18,206 nt of DNA from Actinomycetota bacterium (lineage in GTDB: Bacteria > Actinomycetota > Actinomycetes > Actinomycetales > Angustibacteraceae). The notes under the pieces are model-generated. The model had not been told where the DNA came from and searched no databases. It saw only the letters and a list, made by a program, of their open reading frames with translations. This document shows, one piece after another, positions 1 through 9,711 of this stretch. The stretch is taken from NCBI GenBank assembly GCA_014377795.1, contig JACMOY010000417.1, forward strand, positions 1 to 18,206, read 5' to 3'. Both the position numbers and the translations under genes were made by a program. The first letter of the stretch is position 1. Each line of letters begins with the position of its first letter.

Positions 1-102
1 CCCCAGCTCGTGTCGTGCGCTTTCCATCCCCACGTCGACCCAGCCGGCCAGCAGCGCGACGTCGGTGTGCGGGTCCAGCTGCACGACCCGGACGTCGGTC
101 AC
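1..102 (-). CDS. Partial 5' end of an unidentified protein, possibly a GNAT-type acetyltransferase
   Basis: A minus-strand frame opens with GTG at 102-100 and stays open to the window edge, giving 34 residues. They include VVQLDPHTDVALL, AGWVDVG and SARHELG. A short purine-rich stretch (AGGGTCGGGG) lies just upstream of the GTG and could be the ribosome binding site. The pattern, a beta-strand-like start followed by an acidic/Leu helix and a W, resembles N-termini of actinobacterial GNAT N-acetyltransferases, but 34 residues cannot prove a family. It is divergent from the DUF389 gene at 228, and the 125 bp between them must hold the start signals of both. I see no convincing -35/-10 pair there. 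The coding call is moderate and the function is a guess. Confidence 0.4.
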   Translation of the reverse strand, partial: MTDVRVVQLDPHTDVALLAGWVDVGMESARHELG

Positions 103-227
103 GCCCCGACCCTGGCCCAGACCCTCGCAGCCCGCAACCGCCTTTCACCACAGGTGCCTGGGCAACGGCCCGTCCACGGTGACGCGCCGCTGCCACCGGT
201 AACGCGCGCGCCAGGCAGGATGGGCGC

Positions 228-1169
228 GTGCTGCACCTACGCCTGGTCGTCCCGCGCAGCTGCGCCGACGCCGTCTCGTCCCTGCTGGTCGAGGACGCCC
301 GCGTCACGAACGTGCTCGTCATGCCCGGGGCGAGCCTGGACCCACCTGGCGACGCGATGTTCTGCGACGTCGCCCGCGAGGCGGCCAGCGACGTCCTGGG
401 ACGGCTGCGCTCCCTCGGTCTGGACGACGCAGGCACCATCGCCATCGAGGACGTCGACGCCTCGCCCTCGCGGCAGGCCCGTGCCGCCGAGCAGGCCGCA
501 CCCGGGTCACCCGACGACGGGGTCGTGTGGGACGTCGTCATCGAGAAGGCGTACGCCGACGCGCGGGCCTCGTGGTCGTTCTACGCCTTCCTGACGCTGG
601 CCACGCTGATCGCCGGGGTCGCCGTCGTCCTGGACTCCTCCATCCTGGTGGTCGGCGCGATGGTCGTCGGGCCCGAGTTCGGCGCCGTCGCGGCGGTGGC
701 CACGGGCCTCGTGCTCGCTCAGCGCCGACTGACGCTCGGCGGTCTGCGGCTGCTCGCCCAGGGGTTCGCGTTCGCGATCCTGGTCACCGTGCTGCTCGCC
801 CTGCTGGCGCGCGCCGCCGGGTGGATCGACCCCGGGTCGATCAGCGCGCCGCGGCCGCTCACCGGGTTCATCTGGAAGCCCGACCGCTGGTCGGTGGTCG
901 TCGCCCTGCTGGCCGGTGTCGCAGGCACCCTGTCGCAGACCGCGGGGCGCTCGAGCGCGCTGGTCGGGGTGTTCATCTCGGTCACGACCGTGCCGGCCGC
1001 CGGCAACCTGGCGCTGGCACTGGCGCTGTGGGTGCCGCACGAGATGGGTGGCGCGGGCGCCCAGCTCGCGATCAACCTCACCGGCATGGTCGTGGCGGGA
1101 ATCATCACCCTCGTCGTGCAGCGACTGCTCTGGAGCAGGGTGCCGCACCACGTCCGCGCGATCAGCTAG
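228..1169 (+). CDS. DUF389 family integral membrane protein
   Basis: Function is unknown; members of this family (DUF389, TIGR00341-like) are multi-pass membrane proteins. The 313-residue product has a soluble N-terminal domain (about 1-110, including LRLVVP and [11 protein letters not shown]). About six hydrophobic segments follow, near residues 118-135, 139-163, 174-195, 222-238, 243-268 and 278-299. The segment [17 protein letters not shown] (138-154) is the characteristic family motif. The start is GTG at 228 with GGCAGGA about 10 bases upstream; an ATG at 220 is out of frame. It is the only plus-strand gene here and converges with glmM, with the stop codons overlapping through CTAG at 1166-1169. 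Family assignment is confident; nothing in the sequence tells its substrate. Confidence 0.88.
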   Translation: MLHLRLVVPRSCADAVSSLLVEDARVTNVLVMPGASLDPPGDAMFCDVAREAASDVLGRLRSLGLDDAGTIAIEDVDASPSRQARAAEQAAPGSPDDGVVWDVVIEKAYADARASWSFYAFLTLATLIAGVAVVLDSSILVVGAMVVGPEFGAVAAVATGLVLAQRRLTLGGLRLLAQGFAFAILVTVLLALLARAAGWIDPGSISAPRPLTGFIWKPDRWSVVVALLAGVAGTLSQTAGRSSALVGVFISVTTVPAAGNLALALALWVPHEMGGAGAQLAINLTGMVVAGIITLVVQRLLWSRVPHHVRAIS

Positions 1170-2503
1170 AGCGCGAGCCGCTCGCGCACCACCCCGGCCA
1201 GCCGCTCGGCCACCGCCCGCGCCTGATGGGCCTCGGTCGCCTCGACCATCACCCGCACCAGCGCCTCGGTGCCCGAGGGACGCAGCAGCACCCGACCGCG
1301 GCCGGCCAGCTCGGCCTCGGCCACCGCGACCGCGGCGCTCAGCTCAGCGTCCGCGTGGGTGCGCGTCTTGTCGACGCCCGGCACGTTGACCAGCACCTGC
1401 GGCAGCCGCTGCATCACCCCCGCGAGCGAGGCCAGCGGACGCCGGGTGGCCGCCATCCGGGCCAGCAGCAGCAGGCCGGTCAGCAGCCCGTCGCCCGTGG
1501 TGCCGTGGTCGCTGACGATGACGTGGCCGGACTGCTCGCCGCCGAGGCTGAACCCGCCGACCCGCATCTGCTCCAACACATAGCGGTCACCCACGCCGGC
1601 CTGGACGACGACGATGCCCTCGCGCTCCATCGCCATCAGCAGGCCGAGGTTGCTCATCACGGTGGCCACCAGCGTGCGGTCGACGAGGCTGCCCGCCTCG
1701 GCCATCGACATCGCCAGGACCGCCATGATCTGGTCGCCGTCGACGACCTCGCCGGCCGCGTCGACGGCCAGGCAGCGGTCGGCGTCGCCGTCCATCGCCA
1801 CCCCGGCGTCGGCGCTGTGCTCGAGCACCGCCGCCTGCAGCCGAGCCAGGTGGGTCGAGCCGTACCCGTCGTTGATGTTCAGCCCGTCGGGCTCGGCCCC
1901 GATGACGACGACGTCGGCGCCCGCAGCGCGCAGCAGGGCGGGCCCGACGACGCTCGCGGCACCGTGGGCGCAGTCCAGCACCACGCGCAGCCCGTCCAGG
2001 CGCTGCGGCACGGCCGCCAGCAGGTGCCGGACGTACTCCTCGCCGGCGCCCCCGTCCTGGCGCACCCGACCGACGTCCGCACCGCGCGGACGCTGCCGGT
2101 CGGCGCCCATCTCGGCCTCGATCCGGTCCTCGACGGCGTCATCGAGCTTGTGCCCGCCGCGGGCGAAGAACTTGATCCCGTTGTCGGGCATCGGGTTGTG
2201 CGACGCCGACAGCATCACGCCGAAGTCCGCGTCGCGGGCCGCGGTCAGGAACGCGACCGCCGGGGTCGGCAGCACCCCGACGTCCAGGACGTCGACGCCG
2301 GCGCTGGCCAGACCGGCGACGACGGCGGCCGAAAGGAACTCCCCCGAGGCGCGCGGGTCACGCCCGACCACGGCGACGGCGCGTCGTGCGCCCGGTGCTC
2401 GAAGGACGTGGGCCGCCGCGACGGACAGGCCGAGCGCGAGCTCGGCGGTCAGGTCGCCGTTGGCGAGCCCCCGCACGCCATCGGTGCCGAACAGTCGTCC
2501 CAC
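1166..2503 (-). CDS. glmM: Phosphoglucosamine mutase GlmM
   Basis: Converts glucosamine-6-phosphate to glucosamine-1-phosphate in the cytoplasm, on the route to UDP-GlcNAc and peptidoglycan. With the GTG start at 2503 the protein is 445 residues, the usual family length. It begins [12 protein letters not shown], and GAGAGG is placed a few bases upstream. An ATG at 2533 would add ten residues not typical of the family. Visible landmarks are the active-site phosphoserine loop SASHNP (Ser about 101), the metal-binding loop DGDADR (238-243), the sugar-binding GGEQSGH (321-327) and the C-terminal phosphate-binding RPSGTE (408-413). It follows rpsI, with a strong hairpin in between, as in many actinobacteria. 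The 3' end overlaps the convergent DUF389 stop codon. The identification is secure. Confidence 0.97.
   Translation of the reverse strand: MGRLFGTDGVRGLANGDLTAELALGLSVAAAHVLRAPGARRAVAVVGRDPRASGEFLSAAVVAGLASAGVDVLDVGVLPTPAVAFLTAARDADFGVMLSASHNPMPDNGIKFFARGGHKLDDAVEDRIEAEMGADRQRPRGADVGRVRQDGGAGEEYVRHLLAAVPQRLDGLRVVLDCAHGAASVVGPALLRAAGADVVVIGAEPDGLNINDGYGSTHLARLQAAVLEHSADAGVAMDGDADRCLAVDAAGEVVDGDQIMAVLAMSMAEAGSLVDRTLVATVMSNLGLLMAMEREGIVVVQAGVGDRYVLEQMRVGGFSLGGEQSGHVIVSDHGTTGDGLLTGLLLLARMAATRRPLASLAGVMQRLPQVLVNVPGVDKTRTHADAELSAAVAVAEAELAGRGRVLLRPSGTEALVRVMVEATEAHQARAVAERLAGVVRERLAL
1171..1187 (+). terminator. Possible terminator hairpin after the DUF389 gene
   Basis: GCGCGAG (1171-1177) and CTCGCGC (1181-1187) form a 7-bp perfect stem with a CCG loop, starting one base after the TAG of the plus-strand gene. 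It lies inside the last codons of glmM and is not followed by a T-run, so it may be a coding coincidence. It is the only hairpin near this stop codon. Confidence 0.3.
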
Positions 2504-2540
2504 GGGTGACCTCTCGTCGAAGGGGCTGAGCATGACGACA

Positions 2541-2566
2541 GCCCCGGGGAACCGTACCCCCGGGGC
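2541..2566 (-). terminator. G+C-rich hairpin between rpsI and glmM
   Basis: GCCCCGGGG (2541-2549) pairs perfectly with CCCCGGGGC (2558-2566) across an 8-nt loop. It lies 40 bases past the rpsI stop and about 38 bases before the glmM GTG. On the transcript it is followed by UGUCGUC rather than a U-run, so it may be an inefficient terminator, an attenuator ahead of glmM or an mRNA 3'-end stabiliser. A smaller 5-bp hairpin (2584-2597) precedes it. Confidence 0.5.
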
Positions 2567-2605
2567 CGTCGACTGGTGCTGCAGCGGTCGATACCGCGTG
2601 GAGTG

Positions 2606-3109
2606 TTACCGCTTGGAGTACTGGGGCGCCTTGCGGGCCTTCTTCAGACCGGCCTTCTTGCGCTCGATCGCCCGCGGGTCGCGGGTGAGGAAACCGGCCT
2701 TCTTCAGCGTCGGGCGGTTGGCCTCCTCGTCGACCTGGTTCAGCGACCGGGCGATGCCGAGTCGCACGGCGCCGGCCTGGCCCGAGGTGCCCCCACCGTG
2801 CACGCGGGCGGTGATGTCGAACAGCCCGTCGAGGTCGAGCACCTTCAGGGGCTCGCCGACGATCTGCTGGTGCACCTTGTTCGGGAAGTAGTGCGAGAGC
2901 TCGCGGCCGTTGATGACCCACTTGCCCGTGCCGGGGACGATCCGCACGCGGGCCACGGCCTGCTTGCGACGTCCGGTGGCGGCAGCGGGGCCGGTCGCGC
3001 TGGCCCGGCGGGCCGGGGCTTCGCTGGACTCGCTGGTGTAGCTGCTCGGCGCGTCGTCGAGGTCGTCGACCTCGGCGCCCAGCTCGGTCTCGATGGTGGA
3101 CTCAGCCAC
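2606..3109 (-). CDS. rpsI: 30S ribosomal protein S9
   Basis: Small-subunit head protein whose C-terminal tail reaches the P-site tRNA anticodon loop. The 167-residue product has the full S9 core from [11 protein letters not shown] (about 45) to the basic C-terminus ending QYSKR, with the conserved GGG-S-GQAGA-RLGIAR block (starting [10 protein letters not shown]). The first 40 or so residues are an acidic and Ser/Ala-rich extension absent from E. coli S9 and common in actinobacteria. The start is GTG at 3109, preceded by GAAGGAGAA at about 5 bases. It lies 42 bp after rplM, and the two genes form the standard L13-S9 operon from the promoter at 3739-3768. Confidence 0.97.
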   Translation of the reverse strand: MAESTIETELGAEVDDLDDAPSSYTSESSEAPARRASATGPAAATGRRKQAVARVRIVPGTGKWVINGRELSHYFPNKVHQQIVGEPLKVLDLDGLFDITARVHGGGTSGQAGAVRLGIARSLNQVDEEANRPTLKKAGFLTRDPRAIERKKAGLKKARKAPQYSKR

Positions 3110-3151
3110 GGTTCTCCTTCGGGTTCTGCGAGGGGGTGCGCGGGGGCACGG

Positions 3152-3595
3152 CTACTGCGCGACCTGGATGATCTCGAACGGCTGGGGGCCCTGCGCCTGG
3201 TGCGGGTGCTCGGGGCCGGCATAGACCTTGAGCTTGCTCAGCTGGTCACGGGCCAGCGAGTTCTTGGGCAGCATGCCGCGGACGGCCTTCTCGACGGCCT
3301 TGGCCGGGTACTTCTCGAGCATCTCGGTGTAGCTGCGCGAGCGCAGCCCGCCGGGGTAGCCGGAGTGCCGGTAGGCCTGCTTCTGCTCCAGCTTGGACCC
3401 GGTCAGGGCCACCTTGTCGGCGTTGACGACGATGACGAAGTCACCGGTGTCGACGTGCGGTGCGAAGGTCGCCTTGTGCTTGCCCCGCAGGAGGACGGCG
3501 ACCTGGCTGGCGAGCCGACCGAGCACCACGTCGGTGGCGTCGATGACGTGCCAGTGGCGCTGGATCTCGCCGGGCTTCGGGGTGTACGTGCGCAC
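3152..3595 (-). CDS. rplM: 50S ribosomal protein L13
   Basis: Early-assembling large-subunit protein. I chose GTG at 3595, which gives 147 residues starting [15 protein letters not shown], matching the normal L13 start and length. The longer open frame upstream to 3916 reads through the promoter and the end of the pullulanase gene and is not real coding. GAAGG lies 8 bases before the GTG. Family landmarks are [15 protein letters not shown] (16-30), LRGKHK (36-41), [12 protein letters not shown] (51-62), [10 protein letters not shown] (75-84) and VRGMLPKN (105-112). It heads the rplM-rpsI pair and is preceded by its own promoter and a structured leader of roughly 137 nt. Confidence 0.97.
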   Translation of the reverse strand: MRTYTPKPGEIQRHWHVIDATDVVLGRLASQVAVLLRGKHKATFAPHVDTGDFVIVVNADKVALTGSKLEQKQAYRHSGYPGGLRSRSYTEMLEKYPAKAVEKAVRGMLPKNSLARDQLSKLKVYAGPEHPHQAQGPQPFEIIQVAQ

Positions 3596-3688
3596 GAGCG
3601 TCGCCTTCGTTCTCTTCGCTGACAGGACTGGCTGCGGGCCGAGGCACGCGGTGGACCACCACGCGGCTCGTTGGTCTGTCGCCGGCAC

Positions 3689-3724
3689 CGTGACGCCGCA
3701 CCCGTGAGGACGCGGTCGGTCACG
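3689..3724 (-). promoter_or_regulatory. Leader hairpin in the rplM 5' UTR
   Basis: On the minus-strand transcript CGTGAC (3724-3719) pairs with GTCACG (3694-3689), and inside it CCGC? reads as GCGG/CCGC pairing between 3712-3715 and 3696-3699. This leaves a 12-nt loop and a small asymmetric internal loop. The structure starts about 8-10 bases downstream of the predicted transcription start and ends about 93 bases before the rplM GTG. A smaller hairpin (GGTG-GTC-CACC) follows near 3650-3660. A role in L13 or S9 feedback is only an inference. Confidence 0.4.
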
Positions 3725-3738
3725 CACGGCGACTCCAC

Positions 3739-3768
3739 AGGGTAGCCGCCGAGCACGCCGGGGGTCAA
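3739..3768 (-). promoter_or_regulatory. Vegetative-type promoter of rplM-rpsI
   Basis: Read on the minus strand, TTGACC (3768-3763) is followed after exactly 18 bases by TACCCT (3744-3739). This closely matches the actinobacterial housekeeping sigma consensus, and the -35 sits in a short AT run (TTTTGACC). The -35 begins only 11 bp past the pullulanase stop codon. The predicted start is near 3732, leaving a leader of about 137 nt. Confidence 0.72.
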
Positions 3769-3779
3769 AACCGACCGCC

Positions 3780-6700
3780 CTACCGCTGGACGAGCACCGC
3801 CACCGAGCGCGCCGGCACCGTGGCCGTGCCGGACGCCGCGTCCCAGGTCGTGGTCTTGACCACCGGGTCCGACCCGGTGGCCTGCACCGGGGACAGGGTG
3901 AGGGCCGCTCCCCCAAGGCCCGGTACGGGCTGGGTCACCGCCGTCGCCCCGGCGTTGATGACGACCAGCATGCCGCGCAGGGCGGGATCGACGTCCGGGC
4001 CGACGGTGTCGTCGACCCGCATGACGACCACCCCGGGCCGGGCCGCGGCGGTACCGCTGGTCGGGAAGCTGACCTTGGCCTGGACCAGCGCCGCCGAGCC
4101 CAGCCGGAACAGTCTGGACGACGTGCGCAGCCGCAGCAGGTCCTGGGCGGCTGTGCAGTCGCCGGCCCCGTCGGTGGCGCTGGGCTTGAGCGCGGGGTCG
4201 GCCAGCAGCGGGCGCTGGTAGATCCACTTGGCCTTGTTGTCGGCCGCGGGCGGCAGCCCACGCCCGAACCCGTTGTCCTTGCCGGTCCAGTCCAGCGAGT
4301 TGAACCAGTCACCGGAGTCGTAGCTGTTGCGGTCCAGCGACTTGCTGCGCAGCAGGTCGGCGCCCGCGTGCCAGAACGACGGCGACTGGCCGAGCGCCGT
4401 GGTGGCGAGCGAGACCGTGTTCATCCGCACCCGGTCGGCCATCGGGGTGCTCTGCGGGAGCTTGAGGGTCAGGGCGTCCCAGAGCGTCTCGTTGTCGTGG
4501 GCGTCGACGTAGCTGACGACCTCGGCCGGCTGGTCGGCGTACCCCGCCGGTCTGCCGTTGTAGTCGACCCCGTCACCGCGGACGACGGCACCGGCGGCGT
4601 CGCGGAACGTGAACGCCGCCAGGTTTCCCGCCAGTCCCAGCTCGACCAGGTCGGTGGCGTGGGCGAGCGTGCCCGCTTGAGCGGCCGCGTCGCCGTTGAC
4701 CGCAGCGCCGTTGGGCGCACCGGCCAGGCCGGTGCCCAGGCCCTGCACCCGCGGGTCGTCGTCGAACGGGCCCCCGCCGCGCACGGCGTCGCGCAGCCGG
4801 TCGCTGAACGTGCCGATGCCCGTCCCGCCGAGCTGGCCCTGGCTGGCCTGGTAGAACCGCGCGTTGTCGGCGACCTCACCGAAGTTCCAGCCCTCGCCGT
4901 ACAGGTAGATGCGGCGCCCGTCCACGCCGTCGGCGCGCAGGGTCAGCGCGTCCAGCGCCGAGCGAACGGCGAGCATGTTCGCCCGCGACGCGTGCCCCAT
5001 CAGGTCGAACCGGAAGCCGTCGACCTTGTAGTCGCGGGCCCAGGTCACCACCGCGTCCACCATCAGCTTCTGCGCCATGGCGTGCTCGGTGGCCACGTTC
5101 TGACAGCAGGTCGAGGTCTCGACCGCCCGGGTCTCCACGTTCAGCCGGTGGTAGTACCCCGGGACGATCTGGTCCAGCACCGAGGTCGCCGCCTGCCCCG
5201 AGGCCGAGGTGTGGTTGAAGACCTGGTCGAGCACCACGCGCAGCCCCTCGGCGTGCAGGGCGCCGACCATCGTGCGGAACTGGCTGACGCGGGGGGCGCC
5301 GTCGGGATCGGTGGCGTACGAGCCCTCGGGAGCCATGAAGTGGTACGGGTCGTAGCCCCAGTTGTAGCCGTCCTTGGCGGCCACCGCGGTGACGCAGGCC
5401 TGCTGCTGCTCGGAGTCCGGCGGCAGCGCGGCCAGGTCGCAGGCCGGCGTCTGCTGGGTGGCGCGGTCCTCGTTGATCGACGTGATGTCGAACGTCGGCA
5501 GCAGGTGCACGGTGTTCAACCCGGCCTTCGCCAGCGTCCGAAGGTGCCTGGTGCCCTCGCCCTCGTCGGCGAACGCCAGGTAGGTGCCCCGGTGAGCCGC
5601 GGGAACGCTCTCGTCGCTGATCGAGAAGTCGCGTACGTGCAGCTCGTAGATCGTCGAGTCCACCGACTGCTCGAGCCGGGGTGCTGCCGCCGTGCGCCAC
5701 TGCGCCGGTTGCAGCGCCGGGTCGGCGAGGTCGGTGACGACCGAGCGCCGGGAGTTCGTGGTCAGCGTGAGCGAGTAGGGGTCGGTGACCTGGTTGTGCT
5801 CGACCCGGCGGGTGGACGGCGCGTATACCGTCACGTCGTACAGGTACTGGGCGTTCCTCCACGCTGGTCGACCGGTCGTCCCCCACACCCCGTCTGAGGA
5901 CCGCTTGAGCTGCACCCGTTGCGGCGCAGCGGTGCTGGCGCCCTTCGGCCACACGAGCAGATCGACGTCCTGGGCGGTCGGGGCCCAGACACCGAACGCG
6001 GGTGCGGTGCCGTGCCAGGTCACGCCCAGGGCGGCCGAGCCGGCCGCCGCGTAGACGTCGTCCAGCACGCCGGGCACCTGGACGCCGGTCGCGTCGACCA
6101 GCCGGCCGAGGTCGTCGTACTGCGCGACCGCCAGCTGGCCCTTGAGGATCTCGTCGGCCACCTTGGCCGTCCCCTTCGGCAGGCGAAGGGCGATGAAGCC
6201 CTTGAGCTGGGGGTGGGCGGCCGTCACCGAGACGGGCAGTCCGGCCGGGTCGTACGTGAGGGCGGCCGACGAGCCGCCGGTCACCGCCTCGTCGTCGACG
6301 GCCAGGCCGCCGGTGGCCGACCAGTGCAGCCGCCACCGCACCTGATCGGCGGTCTTGGCCGCCGGGAGCGAGGTTGCGGGCCACGCCACCAGGTCACGGC
6401 CCACCCAGTGGGCCTTGGCCTTGGTGAGGTCTGGTGCGGCTCCGGCCCGCGAGGTCGTCACAGTCATGACGTGGGTCGCGAGGACGTAGGAGAAGGTCGT
6501 GATGACGCCGGCCGAGGGCACGCTGAACGCGATGTTCGCGCCACCGCGCACTCCACCCGCGCCGTAGCTCTCGTCCGACGACAGCGCGTGCGCCGCCTGC
6601 GTCTCGTAGCTGCCGGCCGGGATCTGGTCGGTGCGCAAGGTCAGCGTGCCGTCACCGTCCGGGTCCTGCAGCCACGACCGCATGCACGTGGGGTCCCAGT

Positions 6701-9563
6701 CACCGGGGCAGCCGAGCTCGGACTGGAACGACCCCGGGGCGGTGACGATCGGCCCCTGGGCGTCGGAGGTCACGTAGTGCGTCCGGTGGTCGTAGTAGAA
6801 CGACACCTGCTTCGTCCCGGCCGTGTACTCCAGGTTCGCGCCGTTCGGCACACCCCCCGCCCCGTAGTTGACGTCCCAGACCTTGTCGATCGCCGCCTTG
6901 TAGGCGTACGGCGCCGGCGGCAGGGTGTGGGTGCCCTTCCAGACCTGGTCCTTGGGGTCCAGGGTCAGCTGGGCCTGCGGGCAGTCCGGCAGCCAGTCGC
7001 CCGGGCAGCCCATCTCGCTGTTGTGGCTGCCGGGGACGCTGACGTTGTCGGGCTGGGTGACCGGCCCGACGCCGCCCGTCGCGGGGGCTCCGGCAGGCGA
7101 GGGGTCTCCGACGACGGCGTACGTCGAGGTGGCCGAGTAGTTGCCGCTGCTGTCCCTCAGCACCGAGCGGTACTCGACCAGGGTGCCCCTCGCCAGGCCG
7201 CTGGTGTCGTGGAAGACGCGGTACGGGGCGTTGTCGTCCGTGCCGAGACGGGTCCAGGCCCTGGTGCCCACCGGGCGGAAGCCGAACGTCACCTCCGCCA
7301 GCACGTTCTCAGGAACCGACACGCCGATCTCGGCGCGACCACCGACGACGCCACCGGCCTGCGGGGACGAGGCGAACACGGCCGGGGCGCTCTTGCGCTC
7401 GGCGATCGGGCTGGTGGCCCTCCAGACCGCCACCGACAGTGGCGGCACGGTGATGCCCGTCCGACCCTCGGCGTCGGTGCGCAGCCGGGTGCTGGTGCCG
7501 AACAGGGGCGCGAACGTGGCGCGGTCACCGAACGTCGCGATGTCGACCGTCTTGGCCGTCGTCGCGTTGTTGGCCGCGACGACGTACTCGATGTTCTTGG
7601 CGCGGTCGACGCGGCTCACCGCGTAGATGCCGGCCGCCGACGAGGCGTACCGGTGCACCTGGGTGCCGTCGGCCAGCGCGGGGTTCGCGGTGCGCAGGCG
7701 CGCGATCTGCTGGATCGAGCGGTACAGCGGGGACGTCGTGTCGTACCGGTCGCGGCTGCCGGGGGTGCCGCCGACGAGGTCCTCGGCGTTGTACTGCGCG
7801 ACCTTGCTGGCGAACATGTCCTGCCGTGCGTCCTTGTCACCGCCCGCACCCGCGAAACCCTGTTCGTCGCCGTAGTAGACGACCGGTTGACCACGGGTGA
7901 GGTACATCAGGTCGTGCGCCAGGACGTCGCGCTGCTGCAGGTCGGCGGCACCGGCTGACGAACCCTTGAGCATCATGGCGATCCGGCCCATGTCGTGGTT
8001 GCCGAGGAACGTCGGCAGCTCGTAGGCGCTGGAGTCGGTGTCGGTGAAGTAGTCGTCGCCGGCGTACAGGTCGCGCAGGCCGGTGGTGGCGCCGCCCGCG
8101 GCGGAGTCCTTGGCCGCGGCCTGGAACCCGAAGTCCAACGTCGCCGGCAGCTTTGCCTTCGTCGTGAACTCGGACATGTACGAGGGGCGCGCGTCGTAGA
8201 CCTCGCCGAACATGAAGAAGTCCTTCTTGCCGATCGCCTTGGCGCGGGCCAGGATCGCCGGCGAGAACGTCTGCCAGAACTCGGTGTTGACGTGCTTGAC
8301 CGTGTCGATGCGGAACCCGTCGATGCCGAAGTCCACCCACTGCTGGTAGATGTCGGTCATGCCGTCGACCACGGCCGGCTGCTCGGTGAACAGGTCGTCG
8401 AGCCCGACGAAGTCGCCGTACTCGCTGCTCTCACCGGCGAACGTGGAGTCACCACGGTTGTGGTAGCGCGTCGGGTCGTTCAGCCAGGCCGGCACCTTCA
8501 CGGTCTTGTCCGCCTCGGACCGGAACACGGGGGTGTACGGGAAGGACGTGGCGGCGTCCAGCGCCGGGAAGGTACCGGTGCCGGCGTACGTCTTGTCGTC
8601 GAAGACGGTGCCGCCGGCGTCCTTGTAGGGCGTCACGGACTTGGGGACGTAGGAGTACTGCTTCTGCTGGTAGTCGATGACGTCGGCGGTGTGGTTGGTG
8701 ATGATGTCGAAGAAGACCTTCATCCCCTTGCCGTGGGCGGCCGCGATGAGTGCCTTCATGTCGGCGTTGGTGCCCAGGTGCGGGTCGATCCGGGTGAAGT
8801 CGGTGATCCAGTAGCCGTGGTAGCCGGCGCTCGCGTCGCTGCCCGCTCCCTGCACGGGCTGGTTCTTGAACGAGGGGGTCAGCCAGATCGACGTCGTCCC
8901 GAGGCCCTTGATGTAGTCGAGCTTGCTGGTCAGGCCCTTGAGGTCGCCGCCGTGGTAGAACCCCTTGTCGGTGGGGTCCAGGCCGGTCTCGAGCCGTCCC
9001 CCCGACAGGCCTCCGGCGTCGTTGGTGGTGTCGCCGTTGGCGAACCGGTCGGCCATGACGAAGTAGAACTGCTCGCGGGTCAGGGGTGCGCGCAGGCTCG
9101 GCTGCGCCAGCGCCTTGTCGGCAGCGGTCACCGCGCCGGGCAGGTCGGTGGGCGTGATGGCGATGCGATGGGACACGTCGTCGTAGCTGAACTCCAGGGT
9201 GGCCTCGCCCTGCAGCACGAGGGGGACGTTCTGCTTGCCGCCGTCCTGGCCGTAGCTGCGGGCCCAGCTGTCGTCGATCGCGACCTTCAGCGCGTACGTG
9301 CCGGCCGGCACGGTGAACCTGGCGCTGAAGACCGAGGTGTCACCCACCCGGGGCAGGTGGGTGGTCGCGCAGTCCGGCGCCCAGTCCTGCGGGCACCCGA
9401 TCTCGCTCTGCAGCGAGCCGACCAGCGTCACGGACCTCGGCAGCGGGGTGTCGGCCGCTGTGGCCGGAGCCGGCAGCCCCCCGGCGAGGGCGAGCACCAG
9501 GGCCAGCAGCACCGGGGCGAGGACGAACGGGGACGGCGCGACGATGCGCTGACGGCGAAGCAT
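3780..9563 (-). CDS. pulA: Secreted dual-domain alpha-amylase/pullulanase (GH13-GH13 fusion)
   Basis: Predicted extracellular starch/pullulan hydrolase of 1927 residues. I chose ATG 9563, which has GGGAG 5 bases upstream and opens a classic signal peptide (MLRRQR, then a Leu/Ala core to about PAPATAA, residue 36). An ATG at 9638 would bury it. Domains in order: an X25-like module (about 44-140); an alpha-amylase barrel with GFRID(420), GE(454)VYD and NHD(524); a beta C-domain; an Ig-like stretch (about 735-825); two more X25-like modules (about 839-930 and 938-1035, each with GCPGDW); a pullulanase N2-like region; a CBM48-like stretch around W1193; and a pullulanase barrel with YNWGYDP (1400), FRFD(1520)LMGH, GE(1557)GW and HD(1690)NE. 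A C-terminal pullulanase domain ends the protein. Both catalytic triads look intact, so it probably cuts alpha-1,4 and alpha-1,6 bonds. There is no sortase or anchor motif. No terminator separates it from rplM. Confidence 0.93.
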   Translation of the reverse strand: MLRRQRIVAPSPFVLAPVLLALVLALAGGLPAPATAADTPLPRSVTLVGSLQSEIGCPQDWAPDCATTHLPRVGDTSVFSARFTVPAGTYALKVAIDDSWARSYGQDGGKQNVPLVLQGEATLEFSYDDVSHRIAITPTDLPGAVTAADKALAQPSLRAPLTREQFYFVMADRFANGDTTNDAGGLSGGRLETGLDPTDKGFYHGGDLKGLTSKLDYIKGLGTTSIWLTPSFKNQPVQGAGSDASAGYHGYWITDFTRIDPHLGTNADMKALIAAAHGKGMKVFFDIITNHTADVIDYQQKQYSYVPKSVTPYKDAGGTVFDDKTYAGTGTFPALDAATSFPYTPVFRSEADKTVKVPAWLNDPTRYHNRGDSTFAGESSEYGDFVGLDDLFTEQPAVVDGMTDIYQQWVDFGIDGFRIDTVKHVNTEFWQTFSPAILARAKAIGKKDFFMFGEVYDARPSYMSEFTTKAKLPATLDFGFQAAAKDSAAGGATTGLRDLYAGDDYFTDTDSSAYELPTFLGNHDMGRIAMMLKGSSAGAADLQQRDVLAHDLMYLTRGQPVVYYGDEQGFAGAGGDKDARQDMFASKVAQYNAEDLVGGTPGSRDRYDTTSPLYRSIQQIARLRTANPALADGTQVHRYASSAAGIYAVSRVDRAKNIEYVVAANNATTAKTVDIATFGDRATFAPLFGTSTRLRTDAEGRTGITVPPLSVAVWRATSPIAERKSAPAVFASSPQAGGVVGGRAEIGVSVPENVLAEVTFGFRPVGTRAWTRLGTDDNAPYRVFHDTSGLARGTLVEYRSVLRDSSGNYSATSTYAVVGDPSPAGAPATGGVGPVTQPDNVSVPGSHNSEMGCPGDWLPDCPQAQLTLDPKDQVWKGTHTLPPAPYAYKAAIDKVWDVNYGAGGVPNGANLEYTAGTKQVSFYYDHRTHYVTSDAQGPIVTAPGSFQSELGCPGDWDPTCMRSWLQDPDGDGTLTLRTDQIPAGSYETQAAHALSSDESYGAGGVRGGANIAFSVPSAGVITTFSYVLATHVMTVTTSRAGAAPDLTKAKAHWVGRDLVAWPATSLPAAKTADQVRWRLHWSATGGLAVDDEAVTGGSSAALTYDPAGLPVSVTAAHPQLKGFIALRLPKGTAKVADEILKGQLAVAQYDDLGRLVDATGVQVPGVLDDVYAAAGSAALGVTWHGTAPAFGVWAPTAQDVDLLVWPKGASTAAPQRVQLKRSSDGVWGTTGRPAWRNAQYLYDVTVYAPSTRRVEHNQVTDPYSLTLTTNSRRSVVTDLADPALQPAQWRTAAAPRLEQSVDSTIYELHVRDFSISDESVPAAHRGTYLAFADEGEGTRHLRTLAKAGLNTVHLLPTFDITSINEDRATQQTPACDLAALPPDSEQQQACVTAVAAKDGYNWGYDPYHFMAPEGSYATDPDGAPRVSQFRTMVGALHAEGLRVVLDQVFNHTSASGQAATSVLDQIVPGYYHRLNVETRAVETSTCCQNVATEHAMAQKLMVDAVVTWARDYKVDGFRFDLMGHASRANMLAVRSALDALTLRADGVDGRRIYLYGEGWNFGEVADNARFYQASQGQLGGTGIGTFSDRLRDAVRGGGPFDDDPRVQGLGTGLAGAPNGAAVNGDAAAQAGTLAHATDLVELGLAGNLAAFTFRDAAGAVVRGDGVDYNGRPAGYADQPAEVVSYVDAHDNETLWDALTLKLPQSTPMADRVRMNTVSLATTALGQSPSFWHAGADLLRSKSLDRNSYDSGDWFNSLDWTGKDNGFGRGLPPAADNKAKWIYQRPLLADPALKPSATDGAGDCTAAQDLLRLRTSSRLFRLGSAALVQAKVSFPTSGTAAARPGVVVMRVDDTVGPDVDPALRGMLVVINAGATAVTQPVPGLGGAALTLSPVQATGSDPVVKTTTWDAASGTATVPARSVAVLVQR

Positions 9564-9593
9564 GGGCACTCCCAGCCGGGTGGACGGCGATGT

Positions 9594-9663
9594 CCGCAAT
9601 GGTGATGTTCGTGGGCAGATGAGCTGCTCGCGCCTCACCGTAGCGCCGCCCGAGCCGCAATGG
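9594..9663 (-). repeat. 9-bp direct repeat in the pullulanase upstream region
   Basis: CCGCAATGG occurs at 9594-9602 and again at 9655-9663 (CCATTGCGG on the coding strand), 61 bp apart start to start. Both copies lie between the putative operator and the pullulanase ATG. The spacing is close to six helical turns, compatible with a looping or cooperative regulator site, but chance cannot be excluded. Confidence 0.35.
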
Positions 9664-9673
9664 CAGAGGGCTG

Positions 9674-9690
9674 CTTGCTATTTCTGCAAG
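9674..9690 (-). promoter_or_regulatory. Candidate maltose/starch regulator operator upstream of pulA
   Basis: CTTGC-AGAAATA-GCAAG is a perfect 5-bp inverted repeat in an unusually A+T-rich spot for this genome. It is preceded on the coding strand by GAAAGTTCTTGCAG. CTTGCAG-like repeats are associated, as I recall, with LacI/GalR-type MalR control of amylase genes in streptomycetes. It lies about 110-130 bp before the pullulanase ATG and 22 bp beyond the ABC-F stop codon. TTGCAG could also overlap a -35 element, though I find no clear -10. The repeat is seen directly; the regulator is inferred. Confidence 0.5.
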
Positions 9691-9711
9691 AACTTTCAGC
9701 CGACCGTCGGT

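Noticed and set aside
527..2509. 660-codon plus-strand open frame opposite glmM
   Set aside because: Low-complexity Arg/Gly/Pro/His-rich translation that overlaps the DUF389 gene and lies antisense to glmM. Such frames are expected opposite real genes at this GC content.
3596..3916. N-terminal extension of rplM in the same frame
   Set aside because: The extension would cover the promoter and part of the pullulanase gene. L13 homologs start at RTYTPKPGE, and GTG 3595 has a ribosome binding site.
7995..9605. 536-codon plus-strand open frame opposite the pullulanase gene
   Set aside because: It mirrors the codon structure of the real gene, and its composition (Val/Gly/Arg-rich) resembles no protein family.
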